Counted from the first letter of the stretch, positions 1 to 6,948 are shown. The stretch is 13,371 nt of DNA from Sphingomonas bacterium (GCA_026785645.1 JAJAZM010000020.1:1-13371); one strand, 5' to 3'. Numbers and translations: made by a program. The notes: generated by a model not told the origin, from the letters alone.

Positions 1-152
1 GACTTGGCAAAGGATGCCCCGCCTTCGATCAGCGTGTCCCACCACACCGTATAACCACGCGCGGTTAGCGCGGCGGCGAGCTGCTGCGCGCGTTTGCCGT
101 CGGCATGCGCGTAACTCAGGAAGATCGTCGGCTGACTGGTCTCGCTCGGCAT
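1..152 (-). CDS. TIR-domain protein, N-terminal part (runs off the left edge)
   Basis: Only the first 50 codons are in the window; they start at an ATG at 152 and have no stop. The peptide reads MPSETSQPTIFLSYAHADGK, and later carries GYTVWWDTLIEGG. This is the classic start of a bacterial TIR domain (TIR_2 type): a beta-strand with F-x-S-Y-x-H-x-D, then an amphipathic helix, then a second strand G-Y-x-V-W-W-D. In bacteria such domains act as NAD-cleaving enzymes or as protein-protein adaptors. The catalytic glutamate would lie beyond the window, so activity cannot be judged. A GAGGGGGCGGGG stretch lies upstream of the ATG as a ribosome-binding region. The gene follows the TonB-like gene by 69 nt and may share its transcript. 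A weak promoter-like pair, TTCCAA (206-211) and TAGGCT (183-188) with a 17-bp spacer on the minus strand, lies in the gap. The domain call is firm; the function is open. Confidence 0.85.
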   Translation of the reverse strand, partial: MPSETSQPTIFLSYAHADGKRAQQLAAALTARGYTVWWDTLIEGGASFAK

Positions 153-221
153 CGGACGTCCCCGCCCCCTCGGGATCATCAGAGCCTATCTTGTCCCCAG
201 CAGCATTGGAATAGCGCCCGA

Positions 222-935
222 TTAGCGGGTGAAATCGATGTGGACCTTGACCCAGGTGCCGACCTGCGGCTTGCCGTCGATCATCGGCGGGCGAATGCGG
301 AACTGCCAGCCCGCCAAGCGAAGCGCGCGGCCGAGCCCCGATCCGGGCGGCGATTCGCCGATCGACTGGCAATTTTCGACGCGATTGTCGGGGATCGTCT
401 TGCACGCCACCTCGGCCCACGACCCCGGCTCGATCGATCGTTGGGGCAGATAGCCGGCCAGTTCGGCATCGGTCGGCTCGCGATACCATTCGGCCTTGTA
501 CAATGTCGCCCCGCCCGGCCCGGTGCCGACCGCGGCCGAATTCGCGCCCTGGCTCTTGCCCTGCCCTCCGGCCGATCCGAGCTTCGAAATATCGGCGGCG
601 GCAAATTCCTCGCTGGTCAGCTTGAGGAATGGCGACTTGGCAAGCGGGGTCGGCGGAAGCCTGGGTCTGGTCGGCTGCGGCACCTTCGGCGGCGCCTTGG
701 CCTTCGCCTCGGCCGATTTGGCCGGCGCCCGGTCGACTGGCGCCTGCGGGCTCGGGATCAGTTCGACCAATGTCGGCTGGCTCTGCTTGCGTCCGGTCCA
801 TGACGCCGGTCCAAGCCCGAACAGCACCAGCAGGAACAGCAGTTCGGCAACCAGCGTCAGCCCGATCACCAGCGCCCGCTGCCTGACGCTCGGGCGCCGC
901 CAGTCGGCGCGCAATTCGGGCGTGGCGGGGTGCAT
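222..935 (-). CDS. TonB-like single-pass envelope protein
   Basis: This 237-aa protein looks like a TonB-family energy transducer or a degenerate relative. It has a short basic cytoplasmic tail (residues 1-20), one hydrophobic segment at about 21-42, and a Pro/Ala/Lys-rich stretch at about 52-105 that would span the periplasm. A C-terminal domain covers about 170-237. The end of that domain (ALRLAGWQFRIRPPMIDGKP, then GTWVKVHIDF) follows the TonB_C pattern of a helix, an F-R-x-R-P strand and a final strand. The open frame extends upstream to 1175 but would overlap the glycosyltransferase gene; ATG 935 puts the membrane segment at the N-terminus and is preceded by GGGGCGG. No exbB/exbD genes are nearby, so a role in outer-membrane uptake is inference. 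The gene lies 61 nt downstream of the glycosyltransferase and probably shares its transcript. Confidence 0.75.
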   Translation of the reverse strand: MHPATPELRADWRRPSVRQRALVIGLTLVAELLFLLVLFGLGPASWTGRKQSQPTLVELIPSPQAPVDRAPAKSAEAKAKAPPKVPQPTRPRLPPTPLAKSPFLKLTSEEFAAADISKLGSAGGQGKSQGANSAAVGTGPGGATLYKAEWYREPTDAELAGYLPQRSIEPGSWAEVACKTIPDNRVENCQSIGESPPGSGLGRALRLAGWQFRIRPPMIDGKPQVGTWVKVHIDFTR

Positions 936-996
936 CACCGCCGCCCCTAACCCGCGATGATGGTCGGAAAAAGTCCCATTCGACGAGCAGTGTCGT

Positions 997-2166
997 TCAC
1001 GCCAGTGAATCGACCGCGGCGACCACCGTGGCGGCGGGATCGGGCTGATCGCGCCGTCGCAGCGCGTCGCCGGTCGCACGCGCCCGCTGCCCAAGCGCCT
1101 CGTCATGATAAAGCGCGACCAAATCGGCACCGAATTTGTCGGGATCGATCGCCCCCGACGTGGCGTGGCCGCCAAGCCCGGCGCGGGTCACCGCCTGGCC
1201 GATCAGATATTTCTCCAGGTCATGATGGCACACCACCTGCGGCAGCCCCGCTGTCATCGCCGCACAGACCAGGCCGTGTCCGCCGTGCGACACCACCAGC
1301 CGCGATCGCTCGGCAATTGCGGTGAACGCGATTGGCTCGGCCTCGACCGCAAACCCGAAGTCCGACAGCGCCCGCCGTAGCGCGTCCGACGCGCGCGGGG
1401 GATGAATCCGCACCGGCAAGCCCGATGCCGCAAGCCCCCGCCACAACGGCGCCTCCGCCGACATCCCCTCGGGGCAATAAACGAAGATCTCCTCGCCCGC
1501 CCCGGCGCGCGCGGCAAAATCGGTCGGCACCGGCCGCGCCAGCACTTCGCACCGCTCACCCGCGTAAGGATCGAGCTCGGCATATGTCACCGCCAGCGCG
1601 CGATCGGCCTCGAACACCAGCGGAAGCGCCGCCAGCGGCACGGTCCCGACCATGCCCAGTCCTTCGTTGATCGCCTCAAGCAAAGCATTCTGGTCGACCG
1701 CGCCCGTCCCGTCGACCAGTTGCGGCAATTGCGCCATCGTCGCCGGGGGCCGACCGAACCCGGTGCCTACCGCGATCGACGGCAATGTCCCACGCGCCGC
1801 GAGCAGCAGAAATGGCGCATATTCGGCGATCACCAAATCGGGCCGGATCGCGCCGAACAAATTACGCCAGCCGCCGACCATCGCCGCGACGATTCCGCGC
1901 TCGTCCATTCCCAGCCGCGCGATTATATCGGCCATTCCGGTCGCCGGTACCTCCGCCCGCCGCGCGCCCGACACCAGCATCCTTGGGCTGACCGGTGCCT
2001 GCCACACTGCCGATCCCCCCGCCTCGCCCGCGCTCAGCGCATCGATCCGCTGGACTGCGAACGCCACTTCATGGCCAGCGCCGCGCAAGCTCGTGCCAAG
2101 CTCTGCCAACCGCACCGCATGGCCACGGTTGGCGCCCAATTCCCAGCCGATCAAAACCCGTGCCAT
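997..2166 (-). CDS. GT-B fold glycosyltransferase (GT1/MGT-like)
   Basis: A 389-aa cytoplasmic glycosyltransferase of the UGT/MGT type. The N-terminal half opens with MARVLIGWELGANRGHAVRL, a W-E-L-G-x-N-x-G-H-x-x-R-L signature of a Rossmann-like acceptor domain; GHEVAFAV follows at about 31-38. The C-terminal donor-binding half has VVSHGGHGLVCAAMTAGLPQ at 291-310. This matches the nucleotide-sugar motif H-G-G-x-G-T-x-x-E-A-x-x-x-G-x-P of the family, although Leu replaces the usual Thr and Ala the usual Glu. Family members transfer an activated sugar to small hydrophobic acceptors; sugar and acceptor cannot be read here. It starts at ATG 2166, 7 nt after the CinA-like gene, so the two are very likely cotranscribed. 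An alternative is a family member that has lost activity. Confidence 0.85.
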   Translation of the reverse strand: MARVLIGWELGANRGHAVRLAELGTSLRGAGHEVAFAVQRIDALSAGEAGGSAVWQAPVSPRMLVSGARRAEVPATGMADIIARLGMDERGIVAAMVGGWRNLFGAIRPDLVIAEYAPFLLLAARGTLPSIAVGTGFGRPPATMAQLPQLVDGTGAVDQNALLEAINEGLGMVGTVPLAALPLVFEADRALAVTYAELDPYAGERCEVLARPVPTDFAARAGAGEEIFVYCPEGMSAEAPLWRGLAASGLPVRIHPPRASDALRRALSDFGFAVEAEPIAFTAIAERSRLVVSHGGHGLVCAAMTAGLPQVVCHHDLEKYLIGQAVTRAGLGGHATSGAIDPDKFGADLVALYHDEALGQRARATGDALRRRDQPDPAATVVAAVDSLA

Positions 2167-2173
2167 CGCCCGG

Positions 2174-2926
2174 CTAGATCCCGCCTACGGTCACCGTATA
2201 GCCCGCCGCTTCAAGGTCGCGGCCCAACCCCTCGGACACCCGCCGCGCAAGCGCCTCATCCTCCGACCGGACTACGAAATTGCCGCCGACCTTGCCCTGT
2301 TTGAAAAATGGATAGCTGCCGATCGACACGCCATCATTGGCCTGTTCCGCGCTCCGCAGCAGTTCGGCGACCTCGCTTTCGGGCGCAAACGCGCCGATCG
2401 TCACCGACACCAGGGGCCGCCCGCCTTCCAGCGTCCCGGTCAGCGCGTCGAGCATCCCTGCGGTAATATGCGGCACCCCGGCCATCACGAACAGATTGCC
2501 GATCCTGATCCCCGGCGCCCCCGACATTCGGTTGACGATCAATTCCGCCCCCTCGGGCACCCGCGCCATCCTGAGCCGTCCCTCATTGATCCCGCCCTTG
2601 TCGGCATAATAAGCCTCGAGGATAGCGCGCGCCTCGGGGTGCACCACCACCCCGACGCCAAGCGCCACCGCCACCGCATCGACCGTGATATCGTCATGAG
2701 TCGGCCCGATCCCGCCGGTGGTGAACAGATAATCGTTGCGCGCCCTTAAGGCGTTGACCGCCTTGACGATCGCCGCCTCGACATCGGCCACCACCCGCAC
2801 TTCGGCGAGGCGGATGCCCTGCACATTGAGCCAGCTGGCGATCTGCGCGACATTCCTGTCCTGCGTCCGCCCCGACAATATTTCGTCGCCGATCACCACC
2901 AATGCGGCGGTCCACACTCTGCCCAA
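2174..2926 (-). CDS. CinA N-terminal-type (MoCF) molybdopterin-binding domain protein
   Basis: A 250-aa protein of the competence/damage-inducible protein A family that holds the MoCF_biosynth domain alone. Visible motifs are GDE at 13-15 (VVIGDEILSGRT) and FTTGGIGPTHDDIT at 68-81, the characteristic phosphate-binding loop of MoaB/MogA/CinA domains, followed by MSGAPGIRIGNLFVMAGVP. Full CinA proteins run past 400 aa because of a C-terminal nicotinamide-nucleotide amidase (PncC) domain; that domain is absent here, as in YfaY-like and FLAD1-type stand-alone forms. CinA-N domains in other bacteria are linked to ADP-ribose or FAD-type pyrophosphate hydrolysis, so a nucleotide-pyrophosphatase role is possible. 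The start is a TTG at 2926, chosen because GGAGG sits 7 nt upstream on the minus strand. It heads the leftward operon and is divergent from map. Confidence 0.88.
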   Translation of the reverse strand: MGRVWTAALVVIGDEILSGRTQDRNVAQIASWLNVQGIRLAEVRVVADVEAAIVKAVNALRARNDYLFTTGGIGPTHDDITVDAVAVALGVGVVVHPEARAILEAYYADKGGINEGRLRMARVPEGAELIVNRMSGAPGIRIGNLFVMAGVPHITAGMLDALTGTLEGGRPLVSVTIGAFAPESEVAELLRSAEQANDGVSIGSYPFFKQGKVGGNFVVRSEDEALARRVSEGLGRDLEAAGYTVTVGGI

Positions 2927-2933
2927 CGTCTTG

Positions 2934-2938
2934 CCTCC
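2934..2938 (-). promoter_or_regulatory. Shine-Dalgarno site that decides the TTG start of the CinA-like gene
   Basis: On the minus strand the sequence TGGAGG is followed by 7 nt and then TTG at 2926. It is one of the clearest ribosome-binding sites in the window and favours the rare TTG start over the GTG at codon 4. Confidence 0.65.
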
Positions 2939-2940
2939 AG

Positions 2941-2969
2941 TCGACTTATCCGGTCCCCTACCCTATCTT
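2941..2969 (+). promoter_or_regulatory. candidate sigma-70 promoter of map
   Basis: TCGACT (2941-2946) and TATCTT (2964-2969), with a 17-bp spacer, each match four of six consensus positions. Transcription would begin at about 2975-2977, at the map ATG (2976), so the message would be leaderless. That fits the lack of any Shine-Dalgarno sequence before map. Read by eye only. Confidence 0.35.
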
Positions 2970-2975
2970 GTGCGC

Positions 2976-3803
2976 ATGACCGAATATATCCTCGTCGGCG
3001 CCGAAGACCGCGTCGAAGCCCGCTCCAACACGATCAAGCTCCACGGCCCCGATGGCTTTGAGGGGATGCGCCGCGCCGGCCGGCTCGCCGCCGAAATCCT
3101 CGACGCGCTCGTCCCCCACGTCGTCCCCGGCGTCACCACGCAGGACATTGACGATATCGTCTACCGCATGACGCTTGACGGCGGCGGCACTCCCGCGACG
3201 CTCGGCTATCGTGGCTACACCAAAAGCTGCTGCACCTCGATCAACCATGTCGTGTGCCACGGCATCCCCGCCGACAAGGCGCTCAAGGACGGCGACATCG
3301 TCAATGTCGATGTCACCCCGATCCTCGATGGCTGGCACGGCGACACCAGCCGCATGTACCTCGTCGGCGACGTCGCGTTGAAAGCCCGCAAATTGGTCGA
3401 CGTAACCTACGAATGCCTGATGCTCGGGCTCGAGCAGGCCAAGCCCGGCAACCGCCTCGGCGACATCAGCCACGCCATCCAGGCGCACGCCGAAAAGCAT
3501 CGTTACGGCGTGGTCCGCGATTTCTGCGGTCACGGCGTCGGTCGGCTGTTCCACGACAGCCCCGAAGTGGTCCACGCCGGCCGCCCCGGCACCGGCCCCG
3601 AATTGAAGCCCGGCATGTTCTTCACCGTCGAGCCGATGATCAACATCGGCCGGGCTGAGTGCAAGATGCTCGACGACGGCTGGACCGCAGTCACCCGCGA
3701 CCGCTCGCTAAGCGCCCAGTTCGAACATTCGATCGGGATTACCGAGACCGGGCATGAGGTGTTCACCAAAAGCCCGAAGGGCCTGGACAAGCCGCCTTAC
3801 TGA
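2976..3803 (+). CDS. map: type I methionine aminopeptidase
   Basis: A 275-aa cytosolic metalloprotease that removes the initiator methionine from new proteins. All five metal ligands of the pita-bread fold are present: D112 (NVDVT), D123 (WHGDTS), H186 (FCGHGVGR), E219 (FTVEPM) and E250 (AQFEHS). The substrate-facing histidine H95 is present in VCHGIP. The length is close to the 264 aa of the E. coli enzyme; the extra residues are an N-terminal stretch of about 20 and a short C-terminal tail (KSPKGLDKPPY). The start at ATG 2976 is chosen because the frame upstream has no domain content and would run antisense into the CinA-like gene. A GTG 6 nt upstream is an alternative. There is no Shine-Dalgarno sequence, so a leaderless transcript is plausible. 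The gene is convergent with the nucleotidyltransferase, only 4 bp apart. Confidence 0.97.
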   Translation: MTEYILVGAEDRVEARSNTIKLHGPDGFEGMRRAGRLAAEILDALVPHVVPGVTTQDIDDIVYRMTLDGGGTPATLGYRGYTKSCCTSINHVVCHGIPADKALKDGDIVNVDVTPILDGWHGDTSRMYLVGDVALKARKLVDVTYECLMLGLEQAKPGNRLGDISHAIQAHAEKHRYGVVRDFCGHGVGRLFHDSPEVVHAGRPGTGPELKPGMFFTVEPMINIGRAECKMLDDGWTAVTRDRSLSAQFEHSIGITETGHEVFTKSPKGLDKPPY

Positions 3804-3807
3804 AGCC

Positions 3808-4536
3808 TCAGTTCCACCCCGTCACCATGGCCTCGGCCGGGGCGACGTCCTCGGGGAAGTCGACTTCGCCCCACTCCTCGCCTTCGATGTCGAGCGTCCA
3901 CACTTCGCCATTCTGCGCCAGGTGATGGATCACGCGGAGGTACCAGATCGTCGTCCCCTCGCTGGTCCGCATCGCGCGGTCGATCGCGTCGGCAAAGCGC
4001 TCGGCCCCGCCCCCGCGAAACGCCAGCAGCCCGATCGATTCGGCGTTGACCCCCTCCTTGATCCGCTTGCCGATCGCGCGCAGCCGCCCGTCGTCGGCGA
4101 CGATGACCTTCATGTCGTCATCGTCATAGTCGGGCTTGCGGTCGATCGTGACGCAGATCCCGTCGCGGTCGGCATTGCCCACCACCCGCGCCATCAGCGC
4201 GTTCGACACCAATGTATCGCCGTTCCACACCAGGCAGTCGCCGGTCAGTTCGCCGCGCACAAGATAGAGCGAACCCAAATTATCGGCCACCTTGAAGAAC
4301 GGATTGAAGACCGTCCGCACCTTCGGCCCGCCGCTGCGCTTGGCCAACACCGCCTCGATCAGGTCGTCGCGGAAGCCGGTCACCACCACCACTTCCTCGA
4401 CCCCATTCGCGGCAAGCGTGTCGAGCTGCCGGTCGAGCAGGCTGCGCCCGCCGAACTTGATCAGGCATTTGGGCCGGTCGTCGGTCAGGTGACCGAGGCG
4501 CGAGCCCTGGCCGGCGGAAAGGATGATGGCTTTCAT
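3808..4536 (-). CDS. LicC-like NTP transferase (phosphocholine/sugar-phosphate cytidylyltransferase family)
   Basis: A 242-aa nucleotidyltransferase that would join an NTP to a phosphorylated small molecule. It opens with MKAIILSAGQGSRLGHLTDD followed by RPKCL, the G-x-G-x-R ... P-K nucleotide-binding signature. It continues with VVVTGFRDDLI, then VFNPFFKVADNLGSLYLVRG at 76-95, close to LicC-type phosphocholine cytidylyltransferases. The metal-binding aspartates are D107 (WNGDTL) and D226 (WGEVDFPED). It is a single domain with no membrane segment or fused transferase. The closest family is phosphocholine or inositol-phosphate cytidylyltransferase; the substrate cannot be settled from sequence and a glucose-1-phosphate-type enzyme is a less likely alternative. 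The gene stands alone, divergent from glnB across 58 bp and convergent with map. The start at ATG 4536 is clear because the motif begins at residue 1. Confidence 0.88.
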   Translation of the reverse strand: MKAIILSAGQGSRLGHLTDDRPKCLIKFGGRSLLDRQLDTLAANGVEEVVVVTGFRDDLIEAVLAKRSGGPKVRTVFNPFFKVADNLGSLYLVRGELTGDCLVWNGDTLVSNALMARVVGNADRDGICVTIDRKPDYDDDDMKVIVADDGRLRAIGKRIKEGVNAESIGLLAFRGGGAERFADAIDRAMRTSEGTTIWYLRVIHHLAQNGEVWTLDIEGEEWGEVDFPEDVAPAEAMVTGWN

Positions 4537-4558
4537 GGGCCCGCCGTGTCGCGATCAA

Positions 4559-4587
4559 TTGCGGCAGCGGTGCGGCAAGCCTAGGCT
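4559..4587 (+). promoter_or_regulatory. candidate promoter of glnB
   Basis: TTGCGG (4559-4564) and TAGGCT (4582-4587) are separated by 17 bp. Each matches only three of six consensus positions. Transcription would begin at 4594-4595, at the glnB ATG, giving a leaderless message; no good Shine-Dalgarno sequence precedes glnB. No sigma-54 type element was seen. Tentative. Confidence 0.25.
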
Positions 4588-4594
4588 GGCTCCC

Positions 4595-4933
4595 ATGAAA
4601 AAGGTCGAAGCCATCATCAAGCCGTTCAAACTCGACGATGTGAAGGACGCGCTTCACGACGCCGGGGTGAGCGGGATCACGGTCAGCGAAGTCAAGGGCT
4701 TTGGCCGCCAGAAAGGCCATACCGAGCTCTATCGCGGCGCAGAATATGTCGTCGATTTCCTGCCCAAGGTGAAGGTCGAAGTGGTGTGCGAGGACGACCA
4801 GGTCGACCGCGTCGTCGAAGCGATTGAAAGCGCCGCACGCACGGGGCGAATCGGCGACGGCAAGATTTTCGTGGTGCCGGTCGAGCAAGCAGTCCGGATC
4901 CGCACCGGGGACCGGGGTCCGGACGCGATCTAG
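4595..4933 (+). CDS. glnB: nitrogen regulatory protein PII
   Basis: A 112-aa PII signal protein, exactly the usual family length. PII trimers bind ATP/ADP and 2-oxoglutarate and report nitrogen and carbon status to partners such as GlnE, NtrB and AmtB. Visible hallmarks are the start MKKVEAIIKPFKLDDVKDAL, the T-loop at about 37-55 with the uridylylation tyrosine Y51 (YRGAEYVVDF), and the C-loop TGRIGDGKIFV at 83-93 with K90. The start at ATG 4595 gives the canonical first residue; longer frames only add unrelated residues. The HTH gene begins 2 nt after the stop. glnA, the usual next gene, lies about 2.5 kb away. GlnB rather than GlnK is favoured by the glnA proximity and the lack of an amtB gene, but sequence alone does not fully separate them. 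Confidence 0.95.
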   Translation: MKKVEAIIKPFKLDDVKDALHDAGVSGITVSEVKGFGRQKGHTELYRGAEYVVDFLPKVKVEVVCEDDQVDRVVEAIESAARTGRIGDGKIFVVPVEQAVRIRTGDRGPDAI

Positions 4934-4935
4934 GC

Positions 4936-5160
4936 GTGATTGACCCCAGCCCAAATCGCGAACTGCTCGCCTCGATGTCGCCCGACGATTTGCGCACCGC
5001 GATGCGCAGCCTCGGTTACCGCACCCAGTCCGACCTAGCCGCCGCGATCGGGGTCAGCCGCTCGACCGTCAGCCTGTGGCTCGAGGGAAAGGTCGGGGTG
5101 CCCCGCCCTGTCGCTATGTTGCTGAGAATGCTGATCGCCGCCCAACGACGGTCGTTCTAG
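4936..5160 (+). CDS. small helix-turn-helix DNA-binding protein
   Basis: A 74-aa protein made almost wholly of a Xre/Cro-type helix-turn-helix. TQSDLAAAIGVSRSTVSLWL at 30-49 has the Q-x-x-L-A-x-x-x-G-V-S-x-x-T-V-S-x-W pattern, with the recognition helix at about 41-49. After it comes EGKVGVPRPVAMLLRML, the usual third-helix region that packs the fold. The start is taken as GTG 4936, 2 nt after the glnB stop (TAG 4931-4933), so translation is probably coupled to glnB. ATG 4975 (residue 14) is an alternative and would leave the HTH intact. There is no other domain, so it is likely a dimeric repressor or nucleoid-type regulator. Targets are unknown; the position suggests the gln locus, which is inference. 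It has no toxin partner. Confidence 0.82.
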   Translation: MIDPSPNRELLASMSPDDLRTAMRSLGYRTQSDLAAAIGVSRSTVSLWLEGKVGVPRPVAMLLRMLIAAQRRSF

Positions 5161-5185
5161 GCATCATTCGACCACATACCGACGA

Positions 5186-5818
5186 TCACTTGCCGCCAAT
5201 CCGCTGGTCGAGCGCGACCGTGTAACCGCGACCATTCCACAAATAAGCGCGAAATTGCCGGACGCCGTTCGGTCGCACGCGCCATTCCCAGCCAAGCGTC
5301 CGATCCCCCGATTGCCCGCGGCCATAATCGTCGGGCGCAATGCCCCCCGGCCCCGGCTTGCGCGATGGTGGCGCACTCAGCGGCGGCCCCGGGGCGCGTC
5401 CTTTGCAGGAACCCGTGCGCAAGATCGGCTTGGTGCGCGCGGCGATCGGCCGTTTGAGCGTGTGGCGGCCATCCGAGATCCATTGCCACCCGCCGTCATG
5501 CTGCTCCCACACGGTGGTGAAAAAGCCACTGGTTCGTTTGTCGGCGCTTCGCCACGGACCGGTATTGACCGCAAGGCGGCCGTCGCACGACACGTAACTC
5601 GCGTTGGGCGACCATTGCGAGGCTTTGGCCGGATCCTGCTTTCCTTTGAGGAAATCCCGCGCCCAAATCGCCTGCGGCGTGAACATCACCGCATCGGGGT
5701 GGGCATATTGGCGCGATGCCGTCCACTGACCCTTTTGCCGCGCATCCTGGCCAAACGCGCGCTCGGCGTCGACCGCATTGGGCGCCGCAGCAAGCACGGC
5801 AAGAAGTGATACCAGCAT
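5186..5818 (-). CDS. exported NTF2-like (DUF4440/SnoaL-type) hypothetical protein
   Basis: A 210-aa protein that begins with a hydrophobic signal segment, MLVSLLAVLAAAPNAVDA, with probable cleavage after about residue 18, so it is likely periplasmic. The region at about 19-115 (AERAFGQDARQKGQ, then HPDAVMF, and FTTVWEQHDGGWQWISDG) resembles the cone-shaped NTF2/DUF4440 fold. A Pro/Gly-rich linker at about 130-160 leads to a C-terminal block, DRTLGWEWRVRPNGVRQFRA. No catalytic residues can be assigned and no function is claimed. The ATG at 5818 is preferred because GGAA lies 9 nt upstream; a TTG at 5833 would add MERLL, and a stop just beyond it limits the frame. It is convergent with the HTH gene (25 bp between stops) and downstream of the histidine kinase on the same strand. 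Confidence 0.72.
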   Translation of the reverse strand: MLVSLLAVLAAAPNAVDAERAFGQDARQKGQWTASRQYAHPDAVMFTPQAIWARDFLKGKQDPAKASQWSPNASYVSCDGRLAVNTGPWRSADKRTSGFFTTVWEQHDGGWQWISDGRHTLKRPIAARTKPILRTGSCKGRAPGPPLSAPPSRKPGPGGIAPDDYGRGQSGDRTLGWEWRVRPNGVRQFRAYLWNGRGYTVALDQRIGGK

Positions 5819-5904
5819 CAAAAGTCGTTCCAATCGTCAACGTCAGCGCACAATAACCTGTGCCCAATACGCATGACGAAGCGAAATGGGCGCTAAGCAG
5901 CGGG

Positions 5905-5934
5905 AATGTCCGCTGTGGGTGGAGTGCGGGCCGC
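5905..5934. repeat. degenerate copy of an AATGTCCGC-type intergenic palindrome
   Basis: AATGTCCGCTGTGGGTGGAG followed by TGCGGGCCGC. The left arm matches the reverse complement of the element at 7045-7074 over ten bases (AATGTCCGCT), and the right arm is decayed. The region also forms a small hairpin, CAGCGG (5898-5903) with CCGCTG (5910-5915), with no T-run. It lies just beyond the stop of the histidine kinase. Confidence 0.45.
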
Positions 5935-5946
5935 GCGGGCGTGAGG

Positions 5947-6948
5947 TTAGTCTGCCAGTCTCTCTTGGCGCATTTTTACCATTACGACGAGGCCGCTGTC
6001 CTGCCAGTCGTATATGAGTTCGCCGCCGAGTTGCCCTGAAACACTGCGCGCGATAAGCCGACTTCCGTAGCCTTTCAGAACCGGCTCCTCGTTAATTGGA
6101 GGGCCACCAGTTTCGGCCCAAATCACGCTGATGTCGTCTCCATCGATCTTGCTCGACACATCCAGGAACCCTGTGGCACAGGAAAGTGCGCCATATTTGA
6201 CGGAGTTGGTCGCCAACTCGTGAATTACCATTGCAAGCGCAGTTGCTGTCCGCTCCCCGACCCCCATTCGCGCGACAGCTACTCGGATGCGACCGGAAAA
6301 GGCCGCCGTCTCGTCATACGGGGCAAGAAGCACGGAAATGAGGTCGCCCAACAAAGCGGCCTTGCCCTGCTCACCTGGCAGCGGACGCACGAGATCATGG
6401 GCGCGGCCTAAAGACGTTAGCCGTGTTGTCAGTTCACTGGTCATTGCTTCAACCGACAAGGCCGATCGACCTGTAAGCTGAGTCAGGCCCGTTGCGATGG
6501 CGAGAAGGTTCTTGACCCTGTGGCTCATCTCCCCGGCGAGCAATTCACTGCCTTCCTCGGCTTGCTTGCGGCCGGTCACGTCGAGAAAAATCCCAAACAT
6601 CACGCCGTCGACAATCCCGACGTCCGCACCCTGTCCGCGCGCCGAGATCCATCGAACTTCCTCGCCGAGACAGATTCGGAAGTCGATCTCGTAGGATCCG
6701 GCGACCGAGCGCGTGGCGGAGAAGCCTGCCCGAACCCTGTCGCGATCAGCAGGGTGGATGTGGGTGGAAAGCTCCTCGAAGCTGACCTGGTCGGCCCATG
6801 GCAAGCCCCAAAGCTCAAACGACCTCTCGTCCATCGCGAACTGGTCGACGTCGACGCGCCATGACCAAAGGGCAACGCAAGCAGCCTCGACCGCTAAACG
6901 AAGCTGCTCTTCCTGCCACAATGGCGCTTTCGGCTTACCGGCCAACAA
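5947..6948 (-). CDS. orphan PAS-HWE-family sensor histidine kinase
   Basis: A 333-aa cytosolic sensor kinase without a membrane segment or signal peptide. A PAS domain covers about 15-128 (AVEAACVALWSWRVDVDQFA, HIHPADRDRV at 63-72, then VRWISARG and the closing FLDVTGRKQAEE). The phosphoacceptor H143 lies in GEMSHRVKNLLAIA. The ATP-binding domain has the N-box VIHELATNSVKYGAL (H243, N248), a W-A-E at 277-279 and GYGSRLI at 293-299. The N-box histidine, W-x-E and missing F-box define the HWE subfamily, which in alphaproteobacteria often serves light, osmotic or general stress signalling. No LOV cysteine motif is present. There is no adjacent response regulator. The start appears to be TTG 6948 or the next codon, TTG 6945, with AGAAGG just upstream. 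GC content is lower than in neighbours (52-60% in three 60-base lines counted by hand), hinting at later acquisition. Confidence 0.93.
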   Translation of the reverse strand: MLAGKPKAPLWQEEQLRLAVEAACVALWSWRVDVDQFAMDERSFELWGLPWADQVSFEELSTHIHPADRDRVRAGFSATRSVAGSYEIDFRICLGEEVRWISARGQGADVGIVDGVMFGIFLDVTGRKQAEEGSELLAGEMSHRVKNLLAIATGLTQLTGRSALSVEAMTSELTTRLTSLGRAHDLVRPLPGEQGKAALLGDLISVLLAPYDETAAFSGRIRVAVARMGVGERTATALAMVIHELATNSVKYGALSCATGFLDVSSKIDGDDISVIWAETGGPPINEEPVLKGYGSRLIARSVSGQLGGELIYDWQDSGLVVMVKMRQERLAD

